Source: Pseudonocardia kujensis (lineage in GTDB: Bacteria > Actinomycetota > Actinomycetes > Mycobacteriales > Pseudonocardiaceae). From it: 64,000 bases of DNA. Shown one piece after another: positions 44,382 to 54,443 of the stretch. How positions within the stretch are numbered: the stretch's first letter is position 1; each line of letters starts with the position of its first letter. The notes under the pieces were generated by a model that was not told where the DNA came from, made no database searches, and saw only the letters and a program-made list of their open reading frames with translations. The stretch lies in NCBI RefSeq assembly GCF_021283305.1, contig NZ_JAJSOK010000001.1, positions 124,001 through 188,000 on the forward strand. Reading direction: 5' to 3'. A program made the position numbers and the translations under genes.

Positions 44382-45329
44382 ATGACCGCGACCGACGAGC
44401 GCTCCCACCACGCTCATCAGGACGAGTTCCAGGCCACGATCGACGCCGACCAGCGGATCGAGCCGCGGGACTGGATGCCCGAGGCCTACCGCAAGACGCT
44501 GATCCGCCAGATCGCGCAGCACGCGCACTCCGAGATCATCGGCATGCAGCCCGAGGGCAACTGGATCTCGCGTGCGCCGTCGCTGCGGCGCAAGGCGATC
44601 CTCCTGGCCAAGGTCCAGGACGAGGCAGGGCACGGGATGTATCTCTACGCGGCCGCCGAGACCCTGGGCGTGGACCGCGAGGAGCTGACCGAGAAGCTGA
44701 TCTCGGCGAAGCAGAAGTACTCCTCGATCTTCAACTACCCCACGCTGACCTACGCCGACGTGGGCGTGATCGGCTGGCTGGTCGACGGCGCGGCGATCTG
44801 CAACCAGGTCCCGCTGTGCCGGTGCTCGTACGGCCCGTACGCGCGGGCGATGGTGCGGATCTGCAAGGAGGAGTCCTTCCACCAGCGGCAGGGCTACGAG
44901 CTGCTGCTGGCCATGGTCAACGGCACGCGCGAGCAGAAGGCCATGGTGCAGGAGTCGGTGAACCGGTGGTGGTGGCCGTCGCTGATGATGTTCGGGCCGG
45001 CCGACGGGGACTCCCCGAACACGCAGCAGTCGATGGCGTGGAACATCAAGCGGCACACCAACGACGAGCTGCGCCAGCGGTTCGTGGACATGACCGTCCC
45101 GCAGGCCGAGGTCCTGGGCGTCACGTTGCCGGACCCGGACCTGCGGTGGAACGAGGAGCGGCAGGCGCACGACTTCGGTGAGCCGGACTGGTCGGAGTTC
45201 AAGGCCGTCATCACCGGGGCCGGACCTGCGAACGCGCAGCGACTGGAGCACCGTCGCCGGGCGCACGAGAACGGCGCCTGGGTGCGCGAGGCCGCGCAGG
45301 CCTACGCCGACAAGCAGGTGTCGGCATGA
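44382..45329 (+). CDS. paaA: Ring 1,2-phenylacetyl-CoA epoxidase subunit A
   Basis: 315 aa catalytic subunit of the diiron epoxidase. The ferritin-like bundle carries the iron ligands in [33 protein letters not shown] (E-x2-H) and [20 protein letters not shown] (E-x2-H), and [20 protein letters not shown] lies near the end. It epoxidises the aromatic ring of phenylacetyl-CoA using electrons from PaaE. GGAGGA precedes the ATG at 44382. It overlaps paaB by 4 nt. Confidence 0.97.
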   Translation: MTATDERSHHAHQDEFQATIDADQRIEPRDWMPEAYRKTLIRQIAQHAHSEIIGMQPEGNWISRAPSLRRKAILLAKVQDEAGHGMYLYAAAETLGVDREELTEKLISAKQKYSSIFNYPTLTYADVGVIGWLVDGAAICNQVPLCRCSYGPYARAMVRICKEESFHQRQGYELLLAMVNGTREQKAMVQESVNRWWWPSLMMFGPADGDSPNTQQSMAWNIKRHTNDELRQRFVDMTVPQAEVLGVTLPDPDLRWNEERQAHDFGEPDWSEFKAVITGAGPANAQRLEHRRRAHENGAWVREAAQAYADKQVSA

Positions 45330-45727
45330 TCCCGAGCGACGACGAGCAGATCGGCGACGTCACCGCGGAGGGCGGCCACGGCGCCGTCCCCACCACGGGT
45401 GTCGAGACCGGGCAGGTCGAGAAGGGTGCCGGCGAGCGGCCCAGCCGTCGGACCTGGCCGCTGTACGAGGTGTTCGTGCGCGGCAAGCGCGGCCTCAACC
45501 ACGTGCACGTGGGCTCGCTGCACGCCGCGGACGCCGAGATGGCGCTGCACAACGCCCGGGACCTCTACACCCGTCGCAACGAGGGGGTGTCGATCTGGGT
45601 CGTGAAGGCCGAGGACATCACCGCGTCGAGCCCGGCGGAGAAGGACCCGTTCTTCGCGCCGGCGGGCGACAAGGTCTACCGGCACCCGACCTTCTACGCG
45701 ATCCCGGAGGAGGTGCCGCACCTGTGA
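45326..45727 (+). CDS. paaB: Ring 1,2-phenylacetyl-CoA epoxidase subunit B
   Basis: 133 aa. [40 protein letters not shown] and [20 protein letters not shown] are the conserved PaaB core, and the protein bridges PaaAC heterodimers. An N-terminal extension of about 42 acidic/Gly-rich residues precedes the core, longer than in E. coli PaaB. It overlaps both neighbours by 4 nt (ATGA and GTGA), so expression of A, B and C is tightly coupled. Confidence 0.95.
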   Translation: MIPSDDEQIGDVTAEGGHGAVPTTGVETGQVEKGAGERPSRRTWPLYEVFVRGKRGLNHVHVGSLHAADAEMALHNARDLYTRRNEGVSIWVVKAEDITASSPAEKDPFFAPAGDKVYRHPTFYAIPEEVPHL

Positions 45728-46656
45728 ACGACCACGTGCACGACCTGGACCACGACGTGACGAACGCCTATCAGTCGCTGTCGGAGACCACCGCGCACGA
45801 CGACCCCCGCTGGGCCTTCGGCACCGGCTTCGAGGACGGTCTGAGTCTCGGGGAGGCCGAGATCAGCGCCCCCGTTCCGGACGGTGTCGACGCGGCCGAT
45901 CTCGCCGCCTACTGCCAGATGCTCGGGGACGACGCGCTGATCTACAGCCAGCGGCTGTCGGAGTGGGTGGCGAACGCGCCGGAGCTGGAGGAGGAGGTCG
46001 CGCTGGCCAACACCGCGCTCGACCTGCTCGGCCAGGCCCGGGTGCTGCTCAGCCGCGCCGGGCACGTCGAGGGCCGGGGCCGCGACGAGGACGCGCTGGC
46101 GTACCTGCGCGATCAGGCCGGGTTCCGCAACGTCGCCCTCGCCGAGCAGTCCGACGAGCTGGACTTCGGCCGGTGCATCGCCCGGCTGCTGATCTTCTCG
46201 ACCTGGCGGCTCGCGCTGCTGCACCGGCTGCTGGGCTCGGCCGACCCGCTGATCGCCGCGGTCGCGGGCAAAGGTGTCAAGGAGCTGACCTACCACCGCG
46301 ACTACGCCGCCCGCTGGGCCCTGCGCCTGGGCGACGGCACCGACGAGTCGCACCGGCGGATGCAGGCCGGGCTGGACTGGGCGTGGCCGTACGTGGAGGA
46401 GCTGTTCCGCACCTCGGACGAGGAGCGCCGGCTCGTCGCGGCGGGCGTCGCGGTCGACCCCGCGGAGACCCGCGCGGAGTTCGACGCCGTCCTGGCCCAG
46501 GTCCTGGAGCAGGCCACGCTGGTCCGCCCCGCGGTGGCGCCGGCGGGCACGATCGGCGGGCGCAGCGGCCGGCAGGGCGTGCACACCGAGCGCCTCGGCT
46601 ACGTCCTGGCCGAGATGCAGAGCGTCGCGCGCGAGCACCCGGGGGCGACATGGTGA
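45724..46656 (+). CDS. paaC: Ring 1,2-phenylacetyl-CoA epoxidase subunit C
   Basis: 310 aa, the structural ferritin-like partner of PaaA. DDALIYSQRLSEWVANAPEL, EEEVALANTALDLLGQARVL, FGRCIARLLIFSTWRLALLH and GVKELTYHRDYAARWALRLG follow the PaaC pattern, and GVHTERLGYVLAEMQSVARE ends it. The N terminus (about 45 residues) is extended relative to E. coli. The GTG at 45724 overlaps the paaB stop, and the 3' end overlaps paaD by 7 nt. Confidence 0.95.
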   Translation: MNDHVHDLDHDVTNAYQSLSETTAHDDPRWAFGTGFEDGLSLGEAEISAPVPDGVDAADLAAYCQMLGDDALIYSQRLSEWVANAPELEEEVALANTALDLLGQARVLLSRAGHVEGRGRDEDALAYLRDQAGFRNVALAEQSDELDFGRCIARLLIFSTWRLALLHRLLGSADPLIAAVAGKGVKELTYHRDYAARWALRLGDGTDESHRRMQAGLDWAWPYVEELFRTSDEERRLVAAGVAVDPAETRAEFDAVLAQVLEQATLVRPAVAPAGTIGGRSGRQGVHTERLGYVLAEMQSVAREHPGATW

Positions 46657-47168
46657 CCGACCCCGACCTGCGGGTGGACCTGGGCGCACGCGACGTCGTC
46701 GCCCGGGTCGTCGACCCCGAGATGCCCATGCTCACCCTCGACGACCTCGGCGTGATCCGGTCGGTCGAGGAACACGACGGGTCCGTGGTCGTCACGATCA
46801 CCCCGACCTACTCCGGCTGCCCGGCCCTCGAGGTCATGCGCGACGACATCCGCCTCGCGCTGGGCGAGGCCGGCTACCGCGGCGTCGAGGTCCGCACCGT
46901 GTTCTCGCCGGCGTGGAGCACCGACTGGATCAGCGAGGCCGGGCGCCGCAAGCTCGCCGAGGCCGGCATCGCACCGCCCGGGAAGGCGCCGGCGCGGGCC
47001 GCCGGCCCGATCCCGCTGTCCCTCGGCGCCCCGTCGTCGCAGGTCCGCTGCCCGCGCTGCGGCGCCCCGGCGACCGAGGAGTTCTCCCGTTTCGGCCCGA
47101 CGGCGTGCACGGCGCTGCGGCGCTGCCCGTCCTGCCAGGAGCCCTTCGAGCACATGAAGGAGATCTGA
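46650..47168 (+). CDS. paaD: Phenylacetate pathway Fe-S/zinc assembly protein PaaD
   Basis: 172 aa. The N-terminal MIP18/DUF59 domain (VVDPEMPMLTLDDLGVIRSV, VTITPTYSGCPALEVMRDDI) is followed by a C-terminal zinc-ribbon with four cysteines in two CxxC pairs (VRCPRCGAP, LRRCPSCQEPFEHMKEI). PaaD is thought to mature the metal centres of the epoxidase complex. Its position between paaC and paaE is the standard one. Confidence 0.95.
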   Translation: MVTDPDLRVDLGARDVVARVVDPEMPMLTLDDLGVIRSVEEHDGSVVVTITPTYSGCPALEVMRDDIRLALGEAGYRGVEVRTVFSPAWSTDWISEAGRRKLAEAGIAPPGKAPARAAGPIPLSLGAPSSQVRCPRCGAPATEEFSRFGPTACTALRRCPSCQEPFEHMKEI

Positions 47169-47169
47169 G

Positions 47170-48294
47170 GTGACTCCCGCGACCACCCTGAGCGCGGCCG
47201 GCACCCGGGCCGACGACGAGGTCGTGGTGCCCCGCGAGACCGGCTTCCACCGGTTGCGGGTGTCGGGGCTCGAGCGGCTGTGCGAGGACGCCGTCGCCGT
47301 CACCTTCGCCGTGCCGGAGGACCTGCGCGCGGACTACGCGTTCCGCCCGGGGCAGTACCTGACGCTGCGGCTCGAGACCGAGGCGGGGGAGGAGCGGCGC
47401 TCCTACTCGATCTGCGCCCCGGCCGGCGCCGAGCCGCGGGTCGGGGTGCGCCGGGTCGACGGCGGGCTGTTCTCCGAGTGGCTGGTCGACCGGCTCGCGG
47501 TCGGCGACGAGGTCGAGGTCGGCCCGCCCGCCGGGTCGTTCACCCCCGACCTCGCGGCCGGTACCCACCACGGGCTGATCGCCGCCGGGTCGGGCATCAC
47601 GCCGGTGCTCTCGATCGCCGCGTCGCTGCTGGCCGCGCACGCCGACACCCGCGTCACCCTGCTCTACGGCAACCGGCGCACCGACACCGTGATGTTCACC
47701 GAGGAGATCGCCGACCTCAAGAACGCCTACGGCCCGCGGCTGCACCTGCTCAACGTGCTCTCCCGCGAACCCACCGAGGCCGACATCTTCAACGGCCGGC
47801 TCGACGCCGAGCGGATGCGGATCCTGCTCGGCTCGCTCGTCGACGTCGAGGGCGTCGACCACTGGTGGCTGTGCGGCCCGCTCGGCATGACCGAGGACGC
47901 CGTGGCCGTGTTGGGCGAGCTCGGGGTGGAGAAGAAGCGCGTCCACCGGGAGCTGTTCTACGTCGACGAGCCGCCGCCCGAGGTGCACCGCGCCGAGGAC
48001 GACGCCGAGGTCGGCGAGGGCAGCGAGGTCACGGTCGTCCTCAACGGCCGGTCCACCCGGCTGACCCTGCCGCGCAACCAGTCCGTGCTCGACGCCGCGC
48101 AGAAGGTCCGGGGCGACCTGCCCTTCGCCTGCAAGGGCGGGGTGTGCGGCACGTGCCGGGCGCAGGTCACCGCCGGCGAGGTCACCATGCGCCGCAACTT
48201 CGCCCTCGAGGACGAGGAGGTCGAGGCCGGGTTCGTGCTCACCTGCCAGACCCTGCCGGTCTCGGACACGGTCACCGTCGACTTCGATGTCTGA
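47170..48294 (+). CDS. paaE: Phenylacetyl-CoA epoxidase reductase subunit
   Basis: 374 aa. The FAD domain (FRPGQYLTLRLETEAGEERR, SYSICAPAG) is followed by an NAD(P)-binding domain (GLIAAGSGITPVLSIAASLL, WWLCGPLGMTEDAV) and a C-terminal ferredoxin domain with Cys321, Cys326, Cys329 (CKGGVCGTC) and Cys359 (CQTL). It transfers electrons from NADPH to the diiron centre of PaaA. The GTG at 47170 starts 2 nt after the paaD stop, and the end overlaps the hydratase gene by 8 nt. Confidence 0.96.
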   Translation: MTPATTLSAAGTRADDEVVVPRETGFHRLRVSGLERLCEDAVAVTFAVPEDLRADYAFRPGQYLTLRLETEAGEERRSYSICAPAGAEPRVGVRRVDGGLFSEWLVDRLAVGDEVEVGPPAGSFTPDLAAGTHHGLIAAGSGITPVLSIAASLLAAHADTRVTLLYGNRRTDTVMFTEEIADLKNAYGPRLHLLNVLSREPTEADIFNGRLDAERMRILLGSLVDVEGVDHWWLCGPLGMTEDAVAVLGELGVEKKRVHRELFYVDEPPPEVHRAEDDAEVGEGSEVTVVLNGRSTRLTLPRNQSVLDAAQKVRGDLPFACKGGVCGTCRAQVTAGEVTMRRNFALEDEEVEAGFVLTCQTLPVSDTVTVDFDV

Positions 48295-49060
48295 CCGCGA
48301 TCTCGTGGACCGGGCCGACCACGGCCCCGTGCGAACGCTGACCATGACCGACCCGAAGCGGCGCAACGCGTTGTCGATCGAGATGCGCCGCGAGCTGCGC
48401 GACGCCGTGCTCGCGGCCATGGCCGACGACGAGGTCCGGGTCGTCGTCCTCACCGGCGCGGAGGGCTTCTTCTGCGCCGGCGGGGACATCTCGACCATGA
48501 GCGACGACGAGCAGCTCGGCATCCACCGCCTGCAGCTCGTCGCCGACCTCATGGAGGCCATCGTCGCCGGGTCCAAGCCGGTGATCGCCGCGGTCGAGGG
48601 CGGTGCCTACGGCGCGGGCCTCTCGCTCGCCGCGGCCGCCGACCACGTCGTCGCGGCCCGCGACGCCAAGCTCTGCGCCTCGTTCGGCGGGGTCGGGCTC
48701 GCGACCGACGCCGGGCTCGCCTGGACCCTGCCGCGGCGCGTCGGCCAGGGCCGGGCGACCGAGATGATCCTCTTCGGCGAGGTCGTCGGCGCCGAGCGGG
48801 CGGCCACGATCGGGCTCGTCGAGCGACTGGCCGAGCCGGGCGGGGCGCTCGAGCTGGCGCGGGAGCGGGCCGAGCTGCTGGCGCGCCGGTCGCGACCGGC
48901 GCTCGCCGCGACGAAGGCGATCTTCGCCGCGGGGCACACCGACCTGCGGCAGGTCCTCACCGCCGAGGCGCGCGCCCAGCGCACCCTGTTCGCCGGACCC
49001 GACTTCGCCGAGGGCGTCGCCGCGTTCCGGGAGAAGCGGAAGCCGACCTTCCGGGACTGA
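48287..49060 (+). CDS. Enoyl-CoA hydratase/isomerase, probable PaaG or PaaF
   Basis: 257 aa crotonase. TMTDPKRRNALSIEMRRELR, VVVLTGAEGFFCAGGDISTM (oxyanion hole), VIAAVEGGAYGAGLSLAAAA and FGGVGLATDAGLAWTLPRRV with catalytic-region Asp. The GLATDAGLAWTLPR block resembles PaaG-type isomerases, which convert the ring epoxide to oxepin-CoA. PaaF, the dehydrosuberyl-CoA hydratase, is the alternative. No paaH or second crotonase lies in the cluster, so lower-pathway steps must be encoded elsewhere. It is the last gene of the paaA operon. Confidence 0.85.
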   Translation: MSDRDLVDRADHGPVRTLTMTDPKRRNALSIEMRRELRDAVLAAMADDEVRVVVLTGAEGFFCAGGDISTMSDDEQLGIHRLQLVADLMEAIVAGSKPVIAAVEGGAYGAGLSLAAAADHVVAARDAKLCASFGGVGLATDAGLAWTLPRRVGQGRATEMILFGEVVGAERAATIGLVERLAEPGGALELARERAELLARRSRPALAATKAIFAAGHTDLRQVLTAEARAQRTLFAGPDFAEGVAAFREKRKPTFRD

Positions 49061-49298
49061 CCCCGGAGCTCGCCCACCGGGTGGCCGCGTGGGTCGACCG
49101 GAGGGAGACGTGTCCTGGGCGGCACGCGATCGGGAAAGGTGTGACGAAGTCGTCGCTAGCTGGAAGCCGCACTGCGTTAACTTTGCCAAGCAGCGCCGTC
49201 GTGCCTCCACTGTGTCACGATGCGCGTCGACCCGGCCCGTGTCCGGCCGGGCTGCCGTACTTCCCGATCGACAGTGATGCCGGACATCGAGGAGAGCG

Positions 49299-50900
49299 AT
49301 GAGCGACAGCCCCGAGGCCGCTGAGCCCGCAGCGACCCCGTCCCCGACCGCGCCCCCGCTGCGGATCGGGGTCGTGGCGGAGTCGACGAAGGCGGAGACC
49401 CGGGTGGCGTTGACCCCGGAGACGGTCCGCAAGGTGATCGACCTCGGCTACACCGTCACGGTGGAGACCGGCGCCGGTGTGCGCGCCGGGTTCGACGACG
49501 CCGCCTACGCCGCAGCGGGGGCGGAGGTGGCCGAGGGGCCGGTGTGGGACGCCGACGTGGTGGTCACGATCGACGCCCCGGCCGCGGACGAGATCGAGCG
49601 GCTGCGCCCGGGCGCCACGCTGGTGTCGATGCTGGCGCCCCGGTTCGAGCCGGAGCGGGTCGAGGCGCTGGCCGTGCGGGGGGTGACGGCGCTGGCGATG
49701 GACGCGGTGCCGCGGATCTCGCGGGCGCAGTCGTTGGACGTGCTGTCCTCGATGGCGAACATCGCCGGCTACCGGGCGGTGATCGAGGCGGCGCACGCGT
49801 TCGGCCGGTTCTTCACCGGGCAGGTCACGGCGGCGGGCAAGGTCCCGCCGGCGAAGGTGCTGGTCGCCGGGGTCGGGGTGGCCGGGCTGGCGGCGATCGC
49901 GGCGGCGAACAGCCTGGGCGCGGTGGTGCGGGCGACCGACCCGCGCGCGGAGGTCGCCGAGCAGGTGAAGTCGCTGGGGGGCGAGTACCTGGCGGTGGAG
50001 GTCGAGCAGGAGGCGTCCACCGACGGGTACGCGAAGGCGACGTCGGAGGACTACGACCGCCGGGCCGCGGAGATCTACTCCGAGCAGGCCGCGGACGTGG
50101 ACATCATCATCACCACCGCGCTGATCCCGGGCCGACCCGCGCCGAAGCTGATCACCGCCGAGCAGGTCGCCTCGATGCGGCCGGGCAGCGTGATCGTGGA
50201 CATGGCCGCCGCGCAGGGCGGCAACGTCGAGGGCACGGTCGCCGGCGAGGCGGTGGTGACCGACAACGGGGTCACGATCATCGGCTACACTGACCTGCCG
50301 GGCCGGCTGCCCGCGCAGGCCTCGCAGCTCTACGGCACCAACGTGGTGAACCTGCTCAAGCTGCTGACCCCGGGCAAGGACGGGCGGCTGGTCCTGGACC
50401 TCGACGACGTGGTGGTGCGCGGGCTGACCGTGGCGCACGCGGGCGAGACGTTGTGGCCACCGCCCCCGGTGTCGGTGAGCGCGACCCCGGCGGTCCAGCC
50501 CGCGGCGGCTCCGCAGGCCGAACCCCGACCCGAGAAGAAGCGCTCGCCCTGGGCGCGGGCCGCCGTCGGGATCGTCGGGGCGTTGGCGTTGTTCGGAGTC
50601 ACGGCGTTCGCGCCGGCGGAGCTGGCGGGGCACCTGACGGTGTTCGTGCTGGCCATCGTGATCGGCTTCTACGTGATCGGGAACGTGCACCACGCGCTGC
50701 ACACGCCGCTGATGTCGGTCACCAACGCCATCTCCGGGATCATCGTGGTCGGCGCGATCCTGCAGATCGGCGCCGGGAGTGCGCTGGTCACGGCCCTGGC
50801 GGCGGTCGCGGTGCTGCTGGCCGCCATCAACATCGTCGGCGGCTTCGCGGTGACCCGCCGCATGCTGTCGATGTTCTCCCGTAGCCCCGGACGGAGCTGA
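49299..50900 (+). CDS. pntA: NAD(P) transhydrogenase subunit alpha (PntA, fused dI and membrane segment)
   Basis: 533 aa. Residues 1-385 are the NAD(H)-binding dI domain ([75 protein letters not shown]). A linker rich in Pro/Ala follows, then about four membrane helices ([39 protein letters not shown]). This is the E. coli-type fusion rather than the split PntAA/PntAB of many actinobacteria. It uses the proton gradient to reduce NADP+ with NADH. The 238-nt upstream gap probably holds its promoter. pntB follows after 4 nt. Confidence 0.93.
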   Translation: MSDSPEAAEPAATPSPTAPPLRIGVVAESTKAETRVALTPETVRKVIDLGYTVTVETGAGVRAGFDDAAYAAAGAEVAEGPVWDADVVVTIDAPAADEIERLRPGATLVSMLAPRFEPERVEALAVRGVTALAMDAVPRISRAQSLDVLSSMANIAGYRAVIEAAHAFGRFFTGQVTAAGKVPPAKVLVAGVGVAGLAAIAAANSLGAVVRATDPRAEVAEQVKSLGGEYLAVEVEQEASTDGYAKATSEDYDRRAAEIYSEQAADVDIIITTALIPGRPAPKLITAEQVASMRPGSVIVDMAAAQGGNVEGTVAGEAVVTDNGVTIIGYTDLPGRLPAQASQLYGTNVVNLLKLLTPGKDGRLVLDLDDVVVRGLTVAHAGETLWPPPPVSVSATPAVQPAAAPQAEPRPEKKRSPWARAAVGIVGALALFGVTAFAPAELAGHLTVFVLAIVIGFYVIGNVHHALHTPLMSVTNAISGIIVVGAILQIGAGSALVTALAAVAVLLAAINIVGGFAVTRRMLSMFSRSPGRS

Positions 50901-50904
50901 AGGC

Positions 50905-52329
50905 ATGCAGACGTGGACGACGGCGGCCTACCTGATCGCCGCCCTGCTGTTCGTGGTCAGCCTCGCGGGGCTGTCCAAGCACGAGACCTCCCGCTCCGGG
51001 GTGGTGTTCGGCATCGCCGGCATGGCCATCGCGCTGGTGGCCACCGCGGTGGTCGCGCTGGGCTCGGCGTCCGGGCTCGGGATCGCCCTGCTGCTGGTCG
51101 CGCTGGTGATCGGCGCGGCGATCGGGCTGTGGCGGGCCCGGGTCGTGGAGATGACCGGCATGCCCGAGCTGATCGCGCTGATGCACAGCTTCGTCGGCCT
51201 CGCGGCGGTGCTGGTGGGCTGGAACGGCTTCCTCGAGGTCGAGGGCGGCGAGGTCGAGGGTGACCACCTGCAGCTGGCCGGGTCGCTGCTGGGCATCCAC
51301 CACGCCGAGGTCGCCATCGGGGTGTTCATCGGCGCCGTGACGTTCACCGGCTCGATCATCGCCTACCTGAAGCTGTCGGCGAAGATCGCGTCGGCGCCGC
51401 TGATGCTGCCGGGCAAGAACGGGCTGAACCTCGGGGCGCTGGTCGTGTTCGCGGGGCTCACGGTGTGGTTCGTGATCGCGCCGCAGGTGTGGATCCTGGC
51501 CGTGCTCACGGTGGTGGCGCTGCTGCTGGGCCTGCACCTGGTCGCCTCGATCGGCGGCGGCGACATGCCCGTCGTGGTGTCGATGCTGAACTCGTACTCC
51601 GGCTGGGCCGCGGCGGCGTCGGGCTTCCTGCTGGGCAACGACCTGCTGATCATCACCGGGGCGCTCGTCGGCTCCTCCGGTGCGTACCTGTCCTACATCA
51701 TGTGCAAGGCGATGAACCGCTCCTTCATCTCGGTCATCGCCGGCGGCTTCGGCGCCACCGCCTCGGCGGCGGCGGCCGTCGAGGGCGAGCACCGGGAGAT
51801 CGACGCCGCCGGGGTCGCCGAGATGCTGGCCGACGCCCGCAGCGTGGTCATCACCCCGGGCTACGGCATGGCCGTCGCGCAGGCGCAGTACCCGGTCGCG
51901 GACCTGACCCGGCGGCTGCGCGAGCAGGGCGTCGAGGTCCGGTTCGGGGTGCACCCGGTCGCCGGGCGGCTGCCCGGGCACATGAACGTGCTGCTGGCCG
52001 AGGCGCAGGTGCCCTACGACATCGTCCTGGAGATGGACGAGATCAACGACGACCTGGCCGACACCGACGTCGTGCTCGTCATCGGGGCCAACGACACCGT
52101 CAACCCGGCCGCGGCCGAGGACCCGGGCAGCCCGATCGCGGGCATGCCGGTGCTGCGCGTGTGGGAGGCCGCCAACGTCGTGGTGTTCAAGCGGTCCATG
52201 GCCACCGGCTACGCCGGCGTGCAGAACCCGCTGTTCTTCCGCGAGAACACCCAGATGCTCTTCGGCGACGCCAAGGAACGCGTCGAGGACATCCTCGCCG
52301 CGCTCAAGACCCTCACCCCCGCCGGCTGA
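50905..52329 (+). CDS. pntB: NAD(P) transhydrogenase subunit beta
   Basis: 474 aa. About nine membrane helices occupy residues 1-290 ([80 protein letters not shown]). The NADP(H)-binding dIII domain follows ([77 protein letters not shown]). It forms the transhydrogenase with PntA and may supply NADPH to PaaE and other oxygenase reductases. Confidence 0.96.
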   Translation: MQTWTTAAYLIAALLFVVSLAGLSKHETSRSGVVFGIAGMAIALVATAVVALGSASGLGIALLLVALVIGAAIGLWRARVVEMTGMPELIALMHSFVGLAAVLVGWNGFLEVEGGEVEGDHLQLAGSLLGIHHAEVAIGVFIGAVTFTGSIIAYLKLSAKIASAPLMLPGKNGLNLGALVVFAGLTVWFVIAPQVWILAVLTVVALLLGLHLVASIGGGDMPVVVSMLNSYSGWAAAASGFLLGNDLLIITGALVGSSGAYLSYIMCKAMNRSFISVIAGGFGATASAAAAVEGEHREIDAAGVAEMLADARSVVITPGYGMAVAQAQYPVADLTRRLREQGVEVRFGVHPVAGRLPGHMNVLLAEAQVPYDIVLEMDEINDDLADTDVVLVIGANDTVNPAAAEDPGSPIAGMPVLRVWEAANVVVFKRSMATGYAGVQNPLFFRENTQMLFGDAKERVEDILAALKTLTPAG

Positions 52330-52343
52330 CGTTCGGCGCCGGT

Positions 52344-52706
52344 TCACCCCGTCGTCGGGATCTCGGCGGCGACGGGGTGACGCGGCTGGTAGAGGCCGAG
52401 CGCACCGCCGCCGGGCAGGCGGATCGAGGTGCGCCGGCCCCAGCCCTCGTCGGTGGTCCCGCCCTCGAACGCCACCCCGCGCGCGGTGAGGTCGGCGACG
52501 GTCGCGTCGACGTCGTCGCACAGGAGGTACAGCTCGTGGGCCGGCGCGCCGTCGGTCGGATGCACGGCGATCTCCGCCGGCGGCAGCGCGAGGATCAGCC
52601 AGCCGTCCCCGGCATCGACCGAGCGGGTGCCGAGGAGCGTGCGCAGGAAGGCGCGGTCGGCCTCGGCGTCGGTGCTGTAGAGGATCGCGTGTGCGCCCGT
52701 GATCAT
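52344..52706 (-). CDS. VOC-family protein
   Basis: 120 aa from the ATG at 52706 with AGGAG ahead. The single VOC module contains ITGAHAILYSTDAEADRAFL, AGDGWLILALPPAEIAVHPT, HELYLLCDDVDATVADLTAR and LPGGGALGLYQPRHP. His is present at the first metal position and at the second (PAHELYLL), while the terminal Glu position reads GLY, so metal binding is doubtful. It could be a resistance or isomerase-type protein. It is convergent with pntB with only 14 nt between stops. Confidence 0.85.
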   Translation of the reverse strand: MITGAHAILYSTDAEADRAFLRTLLGTRSVDAGDGWLILALPPAEIAVHPTDGAPAHELYLLCDDVDATVADLTARGVAFEGGTTDEGWGRRTSIRLPGGGALGLYQPRHPVAAEIPTTG

Positions 52707-52844
52707 GATTCTCCTCCGGAGGACGGCCGTCGACGGGTCAGTGTCCCCGCGACCCGGCGCTGCGGTGGGGCCCGGCGGAGCTCGCCCGGTGCCGTCTTCC
52801 GATGGCGGCCGGCTGCGGGCAGGGTCGGAGCATGCGGGATCGGG

Positions 52845-53081
52845 CGCGCGGGGACGCCGAGAAGCTGATCGGACCGCCTTCGAGGAATGGGCGGCGGGCA
52901 CCGGAGGTCCCGGTGCGAGCGCCCTCGTCGACGCCGAGGGGACCGCCCGCGACGGCGAGCCCTACCGCAAGACCTGCACCTGGTACCTGCGCGGGTCGTG
53001 GACGACGCGATCGTCGAGGCCGTCGCCTTCTCCGACACGATCGAGTTCACCGATCTCCGGCCGCGCGTCTCCCCCGCCTGA
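52845..53081 (+). pseudogene. SnoaL-like (NTF2-fold) protein, frameshifted
   Basis: One frame gives DRTAFEEWAAGTGGPGASAL followed by VDAEGTARDGEPYRKTCTWY and LR. The next frame continues VVDDAIVEAVAFSDTIEFTD, the typical C-terminal strand pattern of SnoaL/NTF2-like proteins, to a stop at 53081. A frameshift near 52995 and the lack of an intact 5' part indicate a pseudogene. Confidence 0.55.
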
Positions 53082-53209
53082 GGTCCCCGGCGCCGAGAAT
53101 CCTGGGCGGGTGTCGTTAGCGCGGGGAGGTGATCCGACGAGCAGGGACGTGAGATCTCCCCGTCTCCGAAGGAGAGCCCGTAGGTGAACGACGTCGGCAG
53201 CGCCCCCGA

Positions 53210-53425
53210 CAGCCTGCTCGCCGGGCGTGCTGTCGCTGCGCGAGCGCGTCCAGACGGCCACCGCGCTCCCGCTGGTGGTCGCGCCGACCCAGATCGGGCC
53301 GCGGAACGGGACGACGCCGCCCGAGAACGGCCCCGCGCTCGTCGGCGCCGCGGTGCTCACCGTCCTGCTGCTGCCGACCCCGGCCGTGGCGGTCCACCGG
53401 CCGGTCGGGCAGGAGCGCCCGCGCC
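53210..53425 (+). pseudogene. C-terminal remnant of a cation:proton antiporter
   Basis: The frame from about 53215 reads LSLRERVQTATALPLVVAPT followed by QIGPRNGTTPPENGPALVGA and AVLTVLLLPTPAVAV. This matches the last membrane helices of CPA2-type Na+(K+)/H+ antiporters (ATALP-[LF]-[IV]-V-A-x-T-x-I-G...NAAALVGA-[AG]-[VL]-L-[ST]-V-L-[LV]-F-P). The rest of the transporter is missing. It lies immediately upstream of the alpha/beta hydrolase. Confidence 0.55.
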
Positions 53426-53477
53426 CTGCGGCCCCGTCCCCCCGACGGGGCCGACCGACGGAGAAGGAGGAGCGGAC

Positions 53478-54362
53478 ATGGCCGAGGAAGACCTTCGCCG
53501 GGAGATCGCCGCGACGAGCCTCGGGCCCGTCGAGTACGCGGTGGTCGGTACCGGCGCCCCGGTCCTCGTCCTGCACGGCAGCCCCGGCGGGATCGACGCC
53601 GCCGCGTTGATGGCCGGCTTCCTCCCCCGCGGCGACATCGCAGCGGTCCTGCTCTCCCGCCCCGGCTACCTCGGGACGGAGCTCGGCGAGCGCACCTCCG
53701 TCGACCGGCAGGCCGACCTGTACGCCGCCCTGCTCGACCACCTCGGCATCCGACGCGCGGGCGTCCTCGCGTGGTCCGGCGGCGGGCCCTCCGGCTATCG
53801 CTTCGCGGTGCGGCATCCCGAGCGGGCCGACGCGCTCGTGGCGGTCGCCGCGGTCAGCCAGGCGTACCACGACCCCCACACGGACCTGGCCACCCGCCTG
53901 CTGTTCGCCACGGGCGCCGGGCGCCGGCTGCTGCGGCTGCTGGCCGACCACCAACCCCGGCGGTACATCGCCGCGGCCCTGTCCGGGGAGGGCGACCTGA
54001 CGGACGAGCAACTGGACCGGCGCGTCGAGGAGGTCCTCGCCGACCCGGTGAAGCGCGACTTCGTCCTGGCCATCGGCCCGACGGCGAGCCAGGACCGGCG
54101 CCGGCGCGCCGGCTACCGCAACGACCTCGAGCAGTTCGGGGCCATCACCTCGCTCGAGCTGGAGAGCATCACGACGCCGACCCTGCTCGTCCACGGCGGG
54201 GCCGACAGCGACGTCCCGCCTGCCCACAGCACCTTCGCCGCCGCGACGATCCCCGGGGCCGAGCTGCTGACCTTGGACGCCGGCACGCATCTCGCGCTCT
54301 ACACCCACCCGGACGCCGCGTCGGCCCAGGCCCGGGTCGTCGACTTCCTCCTGCGCCGATGA
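53478..54362 (+). CDS. Alpha/beta hydrolase
   Basis: 294 aa. APVLVLHGSPGGIDAAALMA holds the oxyanion-hole HG, VLAWSGGGPSGYRFAVRHPE the nucleophile region, TPTLLVHGGADSDVPPAHST the acid Asp and DAGTHLALYTHPDA the His. The elbow reads WSGGG (G-x-S-x-G variant). Esterase, haloperoxidase-like or C-C hydrolase activity is possible, and no substrate is implied by the neighbours. GAAGGAGG stands ahead of the ATG at 53478; the in-frame upstream extension runs through antiporter-remnant DNA and was rejected. Confidence 0.88.
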   Translation: MAEEDLRREIAATSLGPVEYAVVGTGAPVLVLHGSPGGIDAAALMAGFLPRGDIAAVLLSRPGYLGTELGERTSVDRQADLYAALLDHLGIRRAGVLAWSGGGPSGYRFAVRHPERADALVAVAAVSQAYHDPHTDLATRLLFATGAGRRLLRLLADHQPRRYIAAALSGEGDLTDEQLDRRVEEVLADPVKRDFVLAIGPTASQDRRRRAGYRNDLEQFGAITSLELESITTPTLLVHGGADSDVPPAHSTFAAATIPGAELLTLDAGTHLALYTHPDAASAQARVVDFLLRR

Positions 54363-54443
54363 GCCCCCGTCCGTCCGGCCCTACCGCCGGGGCGGCGGGC
54401 CGGGCAGGGTGAGCGCATCCCGTCGACCCGAGGGAGCATTCGG

